Origin: a virus
DNA length: 28,210 bases
Reading direction: 5' to 3' (one strand)
Virus record (IMG/VR): IMGVR_UViG_3300008116_000206
Location: 1 to 28,210 of that record
Part shown: positions 8,868 through 16,422 of the stretch, in pieces
Layout of the letters: every line of letters starts with the position of its first letter
How positions within the stretch are numbered: the first letter of the stretch is position 1
The notes under the pieces: generated by a model
Database searches by the model: none
Told to the model about the DNA's origin: nothing
The model's input: only the letters and a program-made list of their open reading frames with translations
Program-made: the position numbers and the translations under genes

Positions 8868-9200
8868 TTATCTTCTTACTAATAGTACAGAACCACTAGA
8901 TAATTTTAAAGAATTAAAATATTGCCCTTGACCCCAAGAAAGAATAGCACCTGCGCGTACAGGTAATGCTGGAGTTGTTACAAGATTTGTTAAAACTTCT
9001 TGATTATTTACTTTTATACTGTTAAATACTGTGTCTTCTAAAACTACAATCGATTCAAATTCTCCTGTAATAGTATTAACATCATTTAATACTACAGTAG
9101 AAGAACCTATCATACTTGATTTTGTAAGTATTTCTTGTTGTCCTGTGATTTTGACTTTTGTATTGTTATGCCCTACAATGGCAACTTCTCTTTGTGACAT
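8868..9200 (-). CDS. Small beta-rich virion/tail protein (110 aa), unknown
   Basis: The sequence is dominated by short strands (VAIVGHNNTKVKITG, STVVLNDVNTITGEFESIVVLEDTVFNSI) followed by a C-terminal ILSWGQGQYFNSLKLSSGSVLLV. This last pattern resembles the small proteins that cap or decorate fibres, and 'VxxAxxIxLSSGxVxxY' type ends seen in phage structural proteins. I cannot name the family. Context, between a small unknown gene and the fibre pair, supports a structural tail role. Confidence 0.6.
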   Translation of the reverse strand: MSQREVAIVGHNNTKVKITGQQEILTKSSMIGSSTVVLNDVNTITGEFESIVVLEDTVFNSIKVNNQEVLTNLVTTPALPVRAGAILSWGQGQYFNSLKLSSGSVLLVRR

Positions 9201-9248
9201 GATAATAAATTTAATGCTAAATTAAAAAATTTTAAGTAACAACTAATA

Positions 9249-9554
9249 TTAAAAAGAAAGTTGTTTATGTTCTTCTTCTGCCCTATAATTAATAAATCCA
9301 GTAGAATCTTCTATATTAATAGATGCCATAATTAGTGTAAATGTGCCTGTAGGCTTATTAGCATTATATAATGATTTGGCTAAATCAGAATCTTTTTTAG
9401 TTGGAGTTTTAGTTATTCCTACTTTAATAATAGCAGAAATTTCTTCACGTTCTTCTAATGTACCAGAGTTAAGTAATTCAAGTTGTTCTGGAGTAAGTTC
9501 TACTTTTTCTATACTGTACCAAGTATTTTCAGTAGTGCTATGTAATATTTTCAT
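9249..9554 (-). CDS. Hypothetical protein (101 aa), acidic
   Basis: A beta start (MKILHSTTENTWYSIEKVEL) is followed by a helical acidic segment TPEQLELLNSGTLEEREEISAIIKVG and a C-terminal tail rich in E, H and Q. No known motif or membrane segment is visible. It is read in the same direction as the glycosyltransferase gene, two bases after that gene's stop. A virion or tail-assembly role is only a guess from location. Confidence 0.55.
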   Translation of the reverse strand: MKILHSTTENTWYSIEKVELTPEQLELLNSGTLEEREEISAIIKVGITKTPTKKDSDLAKSLYNANKPTGTFTLIMASINIEDSTGFINYRAEEEHKQLSF

Positions 9555-9556
9555 CT

Positions 9557-10288
9557 TTATTTATTTAAAAGTTTACCATTAAAACCATATGTTCCAAAGT
9601 GAATTATTTCAGGATAAGCTACTGCATAAACTTTGCCACCTGTATCTCTCCATAATTTACAAAATTGATAATCTTCAGAAAGCAGCTCTTCTCGTTCATC
9701 AATAGTAAGATTCCAATAATCATAGATGTATTGACCCCTTTTTACATTATAAACTTCTGAGGTATTGTGCTTGTATTTTTTTACAACTGAAGATAACTTA
9801 TCAAATACATTTCTATTGATTAACATCATTCCTGTTCCAACATATTTTACTTCAAATACTTTTGTAAAATCTACTTTTTCAGATGGATCAATAGGATTAA
9901 TATTAAATTCTCCAGTATATAAATATAAATCTGGTTTAGCATCTAATACAGCTTCTCTAACATTTGTCCAATTAATACTTTTCATTGGAACAACAGCACC
10001 TAAAATATCTTTATCTTCATTATACATTCTTTCAATATCTTCAGCTCTGAATGTCTGATCCGCATCAATAAAAAGTAAATGCTTACAAGAACTTTGAAGA
10101 AATATTTCTGTAAGTGTATTTCTAGCTCTAGTTATTAAACTTTCATTAATTAAACTGCAATATTGAACATAATATCCTTTAGATACTAATTGCATTACCG
10201 TATTAACAAGAGACTCTGTATAACCTGCTGTACAATTACCTCCATACATTGGAGTAGCGATAAATATTGATTTATCAGCTAATTTCAT
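9557..10288 (-). CDS. GT-A fold glycosyltransferase (243 aa)
   Basis: The N-terminus IFIATPMYGGNCTAGYTESLV, then SLITRARN (residues ~51-57) and LLFIDADQTF (residues 72-80, with DAD as the nucleotide-sugar/metal-binding DxD motif), is the pattern of phage-encoded family-2-like glycosyltransferases. YVGTGMMLINRNVF (~150-163) matches the acceptor-side segment, and the late EDYQFCKLWRDTGG matches the conserved ED.xFC motif of these enzymes. Length is normal for the single-domain form. Lying inside the tail locus, it may modify virion proteins or host surface glycans; the substrate cannot be told from sequence. ATG 10288 shares a base with the preceding stop. Confidence 0.85.
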   Translation of the reverse strand: MKLADKSIFIATPMYGGNCTAGYTESLVNTVMQLVSKGYYVQYCSLINESLITRARNTLTEIFLQSSCKHLLFIDADQTFRAEDIERMYNEDKDILGAVVPMKSINWTNVREAVLDAKPDLYLYTGEFNINPIDPSEKVDFTKVFEVKYVGTGMMLINRNVFDKLSSVVKKYKHNTSEVYNVKRGQYIYDYWNLTIDEREELLSEDYQFCKLWRDTGGKVYAVAYPEIIHFGTYGFNGKLLNK

Positions 10289-11211
10289 TATAATTTATTT
10301 TGAGGAATAAATCCTGCATTATAAGGATTTGCACTATCGTAACAATATATAAATTTACCAGATCCTGACGGTGTAGGAAAGCTACCACCCTGTATACTAC
10401 AAAAAGTAAAAATTCCTGATGCGTTTCCAGAAATGCCACTACCAAAACTATTATTACCTCCTGAACATGCATCAAATGTTCCGCTTGCAGTTCCATTAAA
10501 GCCTCCAAATGATTCTGAGCCTGCTACACAATTTTTAAAAACACCTGTTGCTGATGTGCTATTGTAGCCACCGCCAAATGATAATGCTTGAGCTTCACAA
10601 TTTTTAAATGTTCCAGCAGCTACAGTATTACCACCAAAAGAAGCAAATCCTCCTACACAATTGATATATGTTCCATAGGCTCCTCCTGTATAACCAAAGC
10701 TATAATCTCCTCCTTTACAATTTTCAATAATTTGAGACCCTCCTCCACTAGAAGTTTTAAATGGTAAAATTCCAGTGTCAATTCCTTGGATATATACTTT
10801 ACTAGCAGTAACACTTATTGTATTTGAACCAATAATAAACACATCACGTAATCCTGTTAAAGAAACTATATTAATATAATTAGTAGTTACTAAAAAATCA
10901 GTATTAAAACTATAATAACCAGGGGCTAGTAAAATATAAAATTGATTATTTGCATCTATAATATTTCCGTATGGAGTAGTAGTTAAAGCTTTATTATAAG
11001 CAGCTATAACATTATTTCCATTTTGAAAACGATCTGTTCCATTTGCTAAAATAGTAGTAAAGTTTTCTCCTTTTAGTTGGAATTCACTAGTAGGAGCAAA
11101 CGGCACAATAATTCCGTTTTTGTCTTTATACGACATTTTATTAGTATTTCTATCAAAGAAGATTTCTTCTCTGTTAGCTTCTCCTGGAGTTTTAGTTTCG
11201 TAAAGTAACAT
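10288..11211 (-). CDS. Tail protein with cysteine-laddered beta-helix repeats (307 aa)
   Basis: The N-terminal ~45 residues (MLLYETKTPGEANREEIFFDRNTNKMSYKD) look like a fibre/spike anchoring segment. Residues 50-150 are consistent with a pectate-lyase-like beta-helix lead-in (LAPGYYSFNTDF, VSLTGLRDVFIIGSN). Residues ~160-292 contain about seven imperfect repeats of 19-23 residues, each with F/I-x-x-C at one corner and (S/A)FG or similar at another; cysteines fall at about 165, 185, 205, 228, 249, 271 and 290. It is probably a right-handed beta-helix spike. No catalytic pair typical of depolymerases can be assigned from the repeats. Confidence 0.75.
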   Translation of the reverse strand: MLLYETKTPGEANREEIFFDRNTNKMSYKDKNGIIVPFAPTSEFQLKGENFTTILANGTDRFQNGNNVIAAYNKALTTTPYGNIIDANNQFYILLAPGYYSFNTDFLVTTNYINIVSLTGLRDVFIIGSNTISVTASKVYIQGIDTGILPFKTSSGGGSQIIENCKGGDYSFGYTGGAYGTYINCVGGFASFGGNTVAAGTFKNCEAQALSFGGGYNSTSATGVFKNCVAGSESFGGFNGTASGTFDACSGGNNSFGSGISGNASGIFTFCSIQGGSFPTPSGSGKFIYCYDSANPYNAGFIPQNKL

Positions 11212-11215
11212 GATA

Positions 11216-11761
11216 TTAATAGTTTAATAAGTCGTTAATTGTATCGTAAGTAAGAGTATTATACTCTGGCTCTGTGTTATTTAAATCACGGAGATCGTAA
11301 CAATTTAATATACCGAGCACTCTTTTTTTATTTTTTAAATCTTCTAAAGCATTGCAACATGCAAAGCCAAACTCTAATGCTTTTAAATACTTTAAAGTTT
11401 CTTGAGCAAACTCACATTGTTTTTGCCATACTAAAGCATTATAGCAATTAATCTCCTCTAGTGTAGGATTACACTCTGTTATCTGAGGATTGTTTCCTAA
11501 ATAATAAGGACTTAGTTCTGCATTAAAAGTCCACTCACTTGTAGGGCAATCTATTGACGTACTACTGCCAATGCTAATATCTCCTTCATGAGCTACTACC
11601 CAAAGCGTCCAAAGTTCTCCATCCCAAATAATGTAAAATTCTTGACCTCCTAAGGTAAAATAATATTCGTTAAAACCCTCTACTATGACACCAAAAGCCT
11701 GTACAGTTTCTTCAACTCCTGTAATAGACGGTGTACCAGTAATTTGAAGGCAGTCACACAT
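11216..11761 (-). CDS. Cysteine-rich virion-associated protein (181 aa)
   Basis: It begins MCDCLQITGTPSITG, followed by a beta-rich domain with GGQEFYIIWDGELWTLWVV. The C-terminal half is helical and cysteine-rich (ECNPTLEEINCYNALVWQKQCEFAQ, FACCNALEDL, LNCYDL), resembling in pattern the C-terminal part of the 278-residue protein at 12327-13163. Proteins of this layout accompany fibres in Bacteroidota phages but have no established function. Start and stop fit tightly, its ATG sharing a base with the stop of the next upstream gene (TAATG). Confidence 0.6.
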   Translation of the reverse strand: MCDCLQITGTPSITGVEETVQAFGVIVEGFNEYYFTLGGQEFYIIWDGELWTLWVVAHEGDISIGSSTSIDCPTSEWTFNAELSPYYLGNNPQITECNPTLEEINCYNALVWQKQCEFAQETLKYLKALEFGFACCNALEDLKNKKRVLGILNCYDLRDLNNTEPEYNTLTYDTINDLLNY

Positions 11762-12315
11762 TATGATAAGCGATTAATAGTAAGTACTCCAAAATTTAAA
11801 TATGCTGTTGTTGGTGCTGTACTAGTAGAACGTACATCAATAATATCGCCTACAGCTAAAGTAACATTTGATATTTTAACTAATGCTGGAATAATAAATG
11901 ATCCTCCTTCTGCATTAGCATTACTTATTTTAATACGTTTTTGCACATTAGGGTTAATCTCTACACCATTTTTAAATACTTGAATAGTAACTTGATTAGA
12001 AGCTATACCTGTAAAAGTAAACTCTGTATCTGCAGCAAACTCTAATTCATATGTACCAGCACCTCCTGAAGGTACTGTGTAAGTCATATTTGTTAATAAT
12101 GTGTATGTAGGAGAAGTGCCAGATGTATTAATACCTAAACGTTCTGTTTGGTATTTTACTTGAGACTGTGCACAAGAGCATGGTAATGTTACAGTTTCTC
12201 CATTAGTATAGGTAAAAGTAACTGTACCAAATGAATTAGAAGTAATATTAGCAATACCTACCCCATCTTGGCCTGTTGGCATAGTAATATCTTTACAATT
12301 TTTGCAACCGCACAT
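11761..12315 (-). CDS. Virion/fibre protein with CxCxxC N-terminus (184 aa)
   Basis: The N-terminus MCGCKNCKDITMPTGQDGVGIANITSN contains a clustered CxCxxC and a short collagen-like GQDGVG turn typical of phage fibre and head-fibre N-termini. PCSC lies near residue 47. The C-terminal ~110 residues (from TYTVPSGGAGTYELEF to INRLS) read as a jelly-roll/C1q-TNF-like beta sandwich, commonly a fibre tip. It is probably a trimeric head or tail decoration fibre; the fold is inferred from strand pattern. Confidence 0.65.
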   Translation of the reverse strand: MCGCKNCKDITMPTGQDGVGIANITSNSFGTVTFTYTNGETVTLPCSCAQSQVKYQTERLGINTSGTSPTYTLLTNMTYTVPSGGAGTYELEFAADTEFTFTGIASNQVTIQVFKNGVEINPNVQKRIKISNANAEGGSFIIPALVKISNVTLAVGDIIDVRSTSTAPTTAYLNFGVLTINRLS

Positions 12316-12326
12316 AGTCTTTTAAA

Positions 12327-13163
12327 TTAACAGTTTCCACCGCAGCCGCAGCCACAGTCAGAAACTAATGAACAATATTTTGTAGCAGCTTCTAACAATG
12401 TAGTAGCTGTTGTATAATCTTGACATGAAAAAGCAGATTGAATTCCGTAAATAAATACTTCCATCTGATCTACTTGAGTTTTTAGTTTTTCTACTTCTAA
12501 TTTATCACATGCTTTTACTAATCTTGTAACAAGTGCGTCTTTACAGTTACATAGATTACAAATGAATAATTCATAACTTTTACTAGTTCTAATAATGCTG
12601 ATATCGTCTTCGTGCACTGTGTAGACCATCTGGTAAATACCATCAGGATTTGACCATGTTTGCTCTACTAATGCATCAAAGATATAAGGTGTAGTATAAC
12701 CTGGAGCACTAGCATAAACATTTATAGTATTATTGCGTAAATAATAACTAGCTGCAATGCTGATTCCTGTAATAGGAGTACTAGATACTGTTTGTGATAT
12801 ATTTACTTGGTAAGTACCACCATTATTAGATCCTGTACCCGTAAGTAAAGCAGTAATAACAGTTCCTGGTGCAATACCTAAACCTATTAAGGTTTGTCCG
12901 ACTTGAAAAGTCCCTGAAAGATGTGATGTATCAGTAAATGTAGTACCTGAGATAGTACCAGTTCCTGATGCATTGACTATACTATACGGAGCACTAAGAG
13001 GATAAAAAGATACGTAAGCTAAACTAATGTCTCCTGCGTCAATGTTAGGAGCTCCCCAACCTCCAGGATTATTTGTAGCATTATATGGCTTAGTTTCTTC
13101 TGTAAGCGTAATAAGATTACATTTACCTGAAATAGAAGCTGATATTTTAGGGATAAGTGCCAT
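12327..13163 (-). CDS. Structural protein with cysteine-rich C-terminus and inserted beta domain (278 aa)
   Basis: The N-terminal segment KISGKC-like start, [30 protein letters not shown] is a signature I associate with a Bacteroidota-phage tail/head protein family. Residues ~64-137 ([14 protein letters not shown]...[17 protein letters not shown]) look like an inserted beta module that occurs promiscuously in phage and bacterial surface proteins. After it the parental domain resumes ([13 protein letters not shown]). The C-terminal third is helical with clustered cysteines ([10 protein letters not shown]) and ends [10 protein letters not shown]. It follows a TAACTTTG promoter box by 14 bases and probably opens the tail-locus transcript. 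Confidence 0.65.
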   Translation of the reverse strand: MALIPKISASISGKCNLITLTEETKPYNATNNPGGWGAPNIDAGDISLAYVSFYPLSAPYSIVNASGTGTISGTTFTDTSHLSGTFQVGQTLIGLGIAPGTVITALLTGTGSNNGGTYQVNISQTVSSTPITGISIAASYYLRNNTINVYASAPGYTTPYIFDALVEQTWSNPDGIYQMVYTVHEDDISIIRTSKSYELFICNLCNCKDALVTRLVKACDKLEVEKLKTQVDQMEVFIYGIQSAFSCQDYTTATTLLEAATKYCSLVSDCGCGCGGNC

Positions 13164-13177
13164 ATTAATGTTTTAAT

Positions 13178-13185
13178 CAAAGTTA
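13178..13185 (-). promoter_or_regulatory. Bacteroidota -7 box (TAACTTTG) for the tail-locus operon
   Basis: TAACTTTG on the minus strand is a perfect TAnnTTTG match, 14 bases from ATG 13163, just downstream of a strong terminator. The same octamer occurs before the RepL-like gene. A CTTG at 13204-13201 could serve as the -33 element but the 15-base spacing is short. The predicted leader is about 11 bases. Confidence 0.5.
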
Positions 13186-13187
13186 AT

Positions 13188-13210
13188 CAATTTCTTTTAA
13201 CAAGAAATTG
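13188..13210. repeat. 9-bp inverted repeat (CAATTTCTT / AAGAAATTG)
   Basis: Two perfect 9-base arms (13188-13196 and 13202-13210) flank a 5-base loop. It sits exactly between the terminator of the 438-residue gene and the candidate -7 box of the tail-locus operon, overlapping the -33 region. It could be an operator for a dimeric regulator, or part of an extended termination region. No regulator is identified. Confidence 0.5.
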
Positions 13211-13218
13211 TAATTACT

Positions 13219-13263
13219 AAAAAATAGTAGCCCACCACAAGACAGCTATGTGGTGGGACTACT
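13219..13263 (-). terminator. Strong intrinsic terminator after the 438-aa structural gene
   Basis: On the minus strand CCCACCACA and TGTGGTGGG pair perfectly (9 bp) around a 9-base loop, with a further AGTAG/CTACT extension containing one bulge, followed by ATTTTTT. It lies 12 bases beyond the stop at 13276. This is a textbook rho-independent terminator and separates the head module from the tail module. Confidence 0.9.
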
Positions 13264-13275
13264 GTGGGCGGAGAA

Positions 13276-14592
13276 TTACATGTTAAGGATAGCCTTAATC
13301 GCTGTAGCAGCTGCTCCAGAGAATAAAGTATCTACAACTGCTTCTGCAGTTGTTGCAGTAATAACACCTGTTGCAACATTAGTCAAGTTACAGTGTAGAA
13401 GTACGCTACCTTGAGGCTTGTTAACAGATGCAAGACCGAGGATTTCTTCTGTCCAATTGAAAGTCAAAGTTGAGTAACGAGAAGATTGCTCAGTGTTACC
13501 AGCTACGCCAGGGATTTTAACAACTTGATCACGTGGTACAGAAGGAACAGCCAATTGGTTGTTTTCTCCTTCGAAACCATAGTTCAAGTACTCATCCATA
13601 GCTACTTGTTGCCATACACCGTTTCCGTTTTGAGCACCAGTTACAGTAATCAAAGTTGAAGAATCAGAGAAAGATGTAGTCCAACGGTTAGCATAGTAAT
13701 CACGGAATGCATTAACATCAAACGGAGCAACAACACCAGTAAGACGAATACCGAAGTTTGCAGTTGAAGCAGTTGCAGCAGCAATAACTTGTACGTTAGC
13801 AACAAGAATAGTTGCGCTATCGCCTACATAAGGAGTAGCTAAAGTAATAGTAGTTGCAGTTACGGCAGTTACACGATATACAGGGTTAGTTACGGCTGCA
13901 CCACCAATACGAAGGAAATCGCCTACAGCAACGTTAGATGTTGCAGTACCAGTGATAGTCATTACACGTGATTTGTAAGTAACACCGAAAGATGTAGGAG
14001 CACCTGTAATTGCAGCACTAGCAGCACTAGAGATAGCTTCAAATTTCAAGTAACCATTTGCAGGCTCTTGGTTAGTGAAGTTACGGTAGCCAGAAGCAAC
14101 AAGAGCAACAGCCAATTCTGCTTGAGTACCAGTAGCATCAGTTTTTACTGGACCAGCAAACAAACTCATCGGTTGTGAACGGTTAGCAGCATCGTTATCG
14201 CGCTTACGAACTTTGATCCAGAAATCAGTGTTGTTAGCTACAGGAAGAGCACCAGTAGTACCATTATAACCAACTGTAGTTACTTGTTGTACTGCAGCTT
14301 TAAATTTGCTTGCAGAAATAGTAACATTAGCTTTGGTCATAGCTGGAGATTTCATCAAAGGTTGAGTAGCACCTTTACCTTGTACGATGAAAAATTTGTC
14401 AGTTGCAGCCAATGCTGTATAAGAAGTATTGTCGAGACGACGCATACCCATGTCACATACTGCTACTGCTCCGATAGGGAGGTTCAAGTTTGTTACTACT
14501 GTTCCTACAGGAACTGCAGTATTCAAAGCTGAAGTTAATGCACTAGCGTCAGAAAGAACGACACTAAATACGTTGTTTGCTTTTCTAAACAT
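13276..14592 (-). CDS. Abundant structural protein (438 aa), probably head/tail component
   Basis: It starts MFRKANNVFSVVLSDASAL and includes NTDFWIKVRKRDNDAANRSQPMSLFAG (~120-147), a motif block I associate with a conserved structural protein of Bacteroidota/crAss-like phages. Residues ~187-285 (TYKSRVMTITGTATSNVAVGDFLRIGG..) resemble an inserted beta module. The C-terminal part is SRYSTLTFNWTEEILGLASVNKPQGSVLLH. Codons favour C in two-fold families more than in the tail genes, as does the capsid gene, and the gene has its own strong terminator; both fit high expression. It could be a capsid auxiliary, head fibre base or tail tube-like protein; I cannot decide among these. Confidence 0.7.
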   Translation of the reverse strand: MFRKANNVFSVVLSDASALTSALNTAVPVGTVVTNLNLPIGAVAVCDMGMRRLDNTSYTALAATDKFFIVQGKGATQPLMKSPAMTKANVTISASKFKAAVQQVTTVGYNGTTGALPVANNTDFWIKVRKRDNDAANRSQPMSLFAGPVKTDATGTQAELAVALVASGYRNFTNQEPANGYLKFEAISSAASAAITGAPTSFGVTYKSRVMTITGTATSNVAVGDFLRIGGAAVTNPVYRVTAVTATTITLATPYVGDSATILVANVQVIAAATASTANFGIRLTGVVAPFDVNAFRDYYANRWTTSFSDSSTLITVTGAQNGNGVWQQVAMDEYLNYGFEGENNQLAVPSVPRDQVVKIPGVAGNTEQSSRYSTLTFNWTEEILGLASVNKPQGSVLLHCNLTNVATGVITATTAEAVVDTLFSGAAATAIKAILNM

Positions 14593-14622
14593 TTTGTTTA
14601 AGTTTTAATTAATAATTATTTT

Positions 14623-15387
14623 TTATTCTAACTCTTTAAACGGTTCTACCGTTTGTATTTTCTGTTCTTGTACTCTTTGCATCATTAGATCGGTTGCAAT
14701 ATCAATAATAACTCTGTGAGTAGATTCATCTAATTCACAGTTTTGTTGATTTGCGGGCGTACTACGATCGACAACAATGTCTGATGGATTTTTGAGATAT
14801 CGCATATGATAATCAACGATATCAAAAGTTCCATCCGTTAGTAGCTCATGACGTTTAGCAGTTGCAGGTTGTAGCGGATCGATGCCCGATGTTTGTCTGC
14901 TATATTCTAGACGCCATACTCTACCATCACCATAAGATTTATAAAACGGTTTTTTGTATTTACTCCAATTAAAACGTTGGATCTCATTGTGTGCTACTGT
15001 AATTACATATGCGTAAATAGGATCTGTAGTTCCACACTCCGTTTTATTAATTGTACACTCTTCAAAAATAGTGTACATATGGTCGGTCGGTAAATCAAAG
15101 AACTTTCCTTGAAGTAGGTTGTTTGATATAACTCCTACTTGGGAAGCCGAAACTGGGAGTGAAGCAGCGTCTTTAACTAACGCTGCTAATCCCTGATTTC
15201 TTATTTCAATTTCTTCAAAGCCTTTTGCTTTGCGATTATTTACCTCATCGTAAAATTTCTTGACATAAAAATTAACGGCCTCAGTTAGTACAGAAGATAA
15301 TTCAAAATCTTCGTAACCAGGAGAACCAAAGCTGTCTGAGCGATCAAGCTTTAATTCTAATTCATTGGCCATGTCATTTGCCGTCAT
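14623..15387 (-). CDS. Head-tail connector (ring/adaptor)-like protein (254 aa)
   Basis: An N-terminal helical bundle (TANDMANELELKLDRSDS; LSSVLTEAVNFYVKKFYDEVNNRKAKGFEE) is followed by a beta-rich middle (GKFFDLPTDHMYTIFEECTI; YAYVITVAHNEIQRFNWSKYKKPF; GRVWRLEY) and a C-terminal helix (HRVIIDIATDLMMQRVQEQKIQ). This helix-sandwich-helix plan, with position after the capsid gene, fits the gp6/adaptor-type ring proteins that sit under the portal, and a conserved structural protein of crAss-like phages has the same FDLPxDHMY segment as I remember it. Assignment is by plan and context. Confidence 0.6.
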   Translation of the reverse strand: MTANDMANELELKLDRSDSFGSPGYEDFELSSVLTEAVNFYVKKFYDEVNNRKAKGFEEIEIRNQGLAALVKDAASLPVSASQVGVISNNLLQGKFFDLPTDHMYTIFEECTINKTECGTTDPIYAYVITVAHNEIQRFNWSKYKKPFYKSYGDGRVWRLEYSRQTSGIDPLQPATAKRHELLTDGTFDIVDYHMRYLKNPSDIVVDRSTPANQQNCELDESTHRVIIDIATDLMMQRVQEQKIQTVEPFKELE

Positions 15388-15389
15388 TG

Positions 15390-16328
15390 TTATTTACGTT
15401 TTGATAATTCAATTTTTGCTTTAACTCGAAGTTTTACCTCTTGGTTATCTGGATTAAGTAGGTAGTTAATAACATCAGTTAAGTCACCTAACTCAGCACC
15501 ATTATCTAGAGTATATCGCTTCTCACCTTTGCGGATAATTGCACCAGCTTCAACAGCTTCTTGTACAAAGATACGCTCATTATATTGTGGATGTGTCACA
15601 ATCTCTAGGAAATATTTAGGATTAGATTCCACAATATTTGCAACTTCTGACTTGAGCCACTCTTCAGTAGCAGTAGCAGGAATTGTTCGGCCAAGAGATT
15701 TGATAAATCCAATAGTTGCAGCCTTACTGTTTGTAACCTCTGCGTATTTAACATACGCTTGAGCTTTAAGATCTGCTTCTTCAAGTTTCTTAGAAGTGAT
15801 TTTATTTTCGTCTACAATCATAAACTCATACGTTGCTTTGTTTACTCTTTCTTCATAAGAAGGAGAAACTAACATTTTGTTAGAGATTAAGATTAGATAT
15901 TTTAACATATCTAATGGTAGATTAAGATTTAATGTTGTTCCTTCTTTTGTAAGAATAACACGTCCTCTACGATCACTTCTCCAGAAGTTTTTCTCTACTG
16001 GAAGTGTAGGATTTAAATCTACACCTAATTCTTTTTCAAAGAACTCTTTTTGAGTCATCCCGTTTGGATGAGACTCCATGTATTTCTGAATCTTCACACG
16101 TGTGATATCATCAAGAACTACTTTTACTCCACCTCCGCGTGTCTCGCTGTTAAGAGGCACTTGGTAGCTTCGTTTTGTTTTGTTGTACATGAACGGGTCT
16201 TTTAGACGCTCTTGTCCTTGTACTAGTAGGTTACTCCATTTGCCCGATGATTCTACTGGCTTAATTGATACAATACGATTCTGTAAGAATGAGCCGTATA
16301 CTACTTTGTCTTTTGTTGCTGTCTCCAT
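15390..16328 (-). CDS. Conserved virion-associated protein downstream of the capsid gene (312 aa)
   Basis: I do not recognise a named domain. Visible are an N-terminal GSFLQNRIVSIKPVES, a basic middle (QGQERLKDPFMYNKTKRSYQVPLN), a helical region (DMLKYLILISNKMLVSPSYEERVNKATYEFMI) and a C-terminal KGEKRYTLDNGAELGDLTDVINYLLNPDNQEVKLRVKAKI that looks like a small alpha/beta repeat. There is no signal peptide or membrane helix. It follows the capsid terminator and precedes the connector-like gene by two bases, so a head-completion role is likely by context. Confidence 0.55.
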   Translation of the reverse strand: METATKDKVVYGSFLQNRIVSIKPVESSGKWSNLLVQGQERLKDPFMYNKTKRSYQVPLNSETRGGGVKVVLDDITRVKIQKYMESHPNGMTQKEFFEKELGVDLNPTLPVEKNFWRSDRRGRVILTKEGTTLNLNLPLDMLKYLILISNKMLVSPSYEERVNKATYEFMIVDENKITSKKLEEADLKAQAYVKYAEVTNSKAATIGFIKSLGRTIPATATEEWLKSEVANIVESNPKYFLEIVTHPQYNERIFVQEAVEAGAIIRKGEKRYTLDNGAELGDLTDVINYLLNPDNQEVKLRVKAKIELSKRK

Positions 16329-16357
16329 TTTTGCTGTCTTATTATTTAATTCTCTTT

Positions 16358-16406
16358 AAAAAAAGGGGGGTCCTTGAGGCGTTCAACTCCCAAGGAGACC
16401 CCCTTT
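16358..16406 (-). terminator. Strong intrinsic terminator after the major capsid gene
   Basis: The minus strand forms a stem of AAGGGGGT/ACCCCC(C)TT plus CCTTG/CAAGG around a 14-base loop (with a two-base bulge), followed by TTTTTTT at 16364-16358. It starts about 17 bases beyond the capsid stop codon at 16423. It would uncouple capsid transcript level from the genes that follow, partial read-through being needed for them unless a separate promoter exists. Confidence 0.92.
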
Positions 16407-16422
16407 CTATAGTAGGTAGTTA

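Noticed and set aside
10275-10508. 77-codon frame on the minus strand at the end of the beta-helix gene
   Set aside because: It overlaps two well supported genes out of frame, and its product reads as unpatterned hydrophobic residues.
1298-12315. Diversity-generating retroelement target (variable repeat) in tail genes
   Set aside because: No reverse transcriptase, no template repeat with adenine-biased differences seen; the repeats found are ordinary domain duplications.
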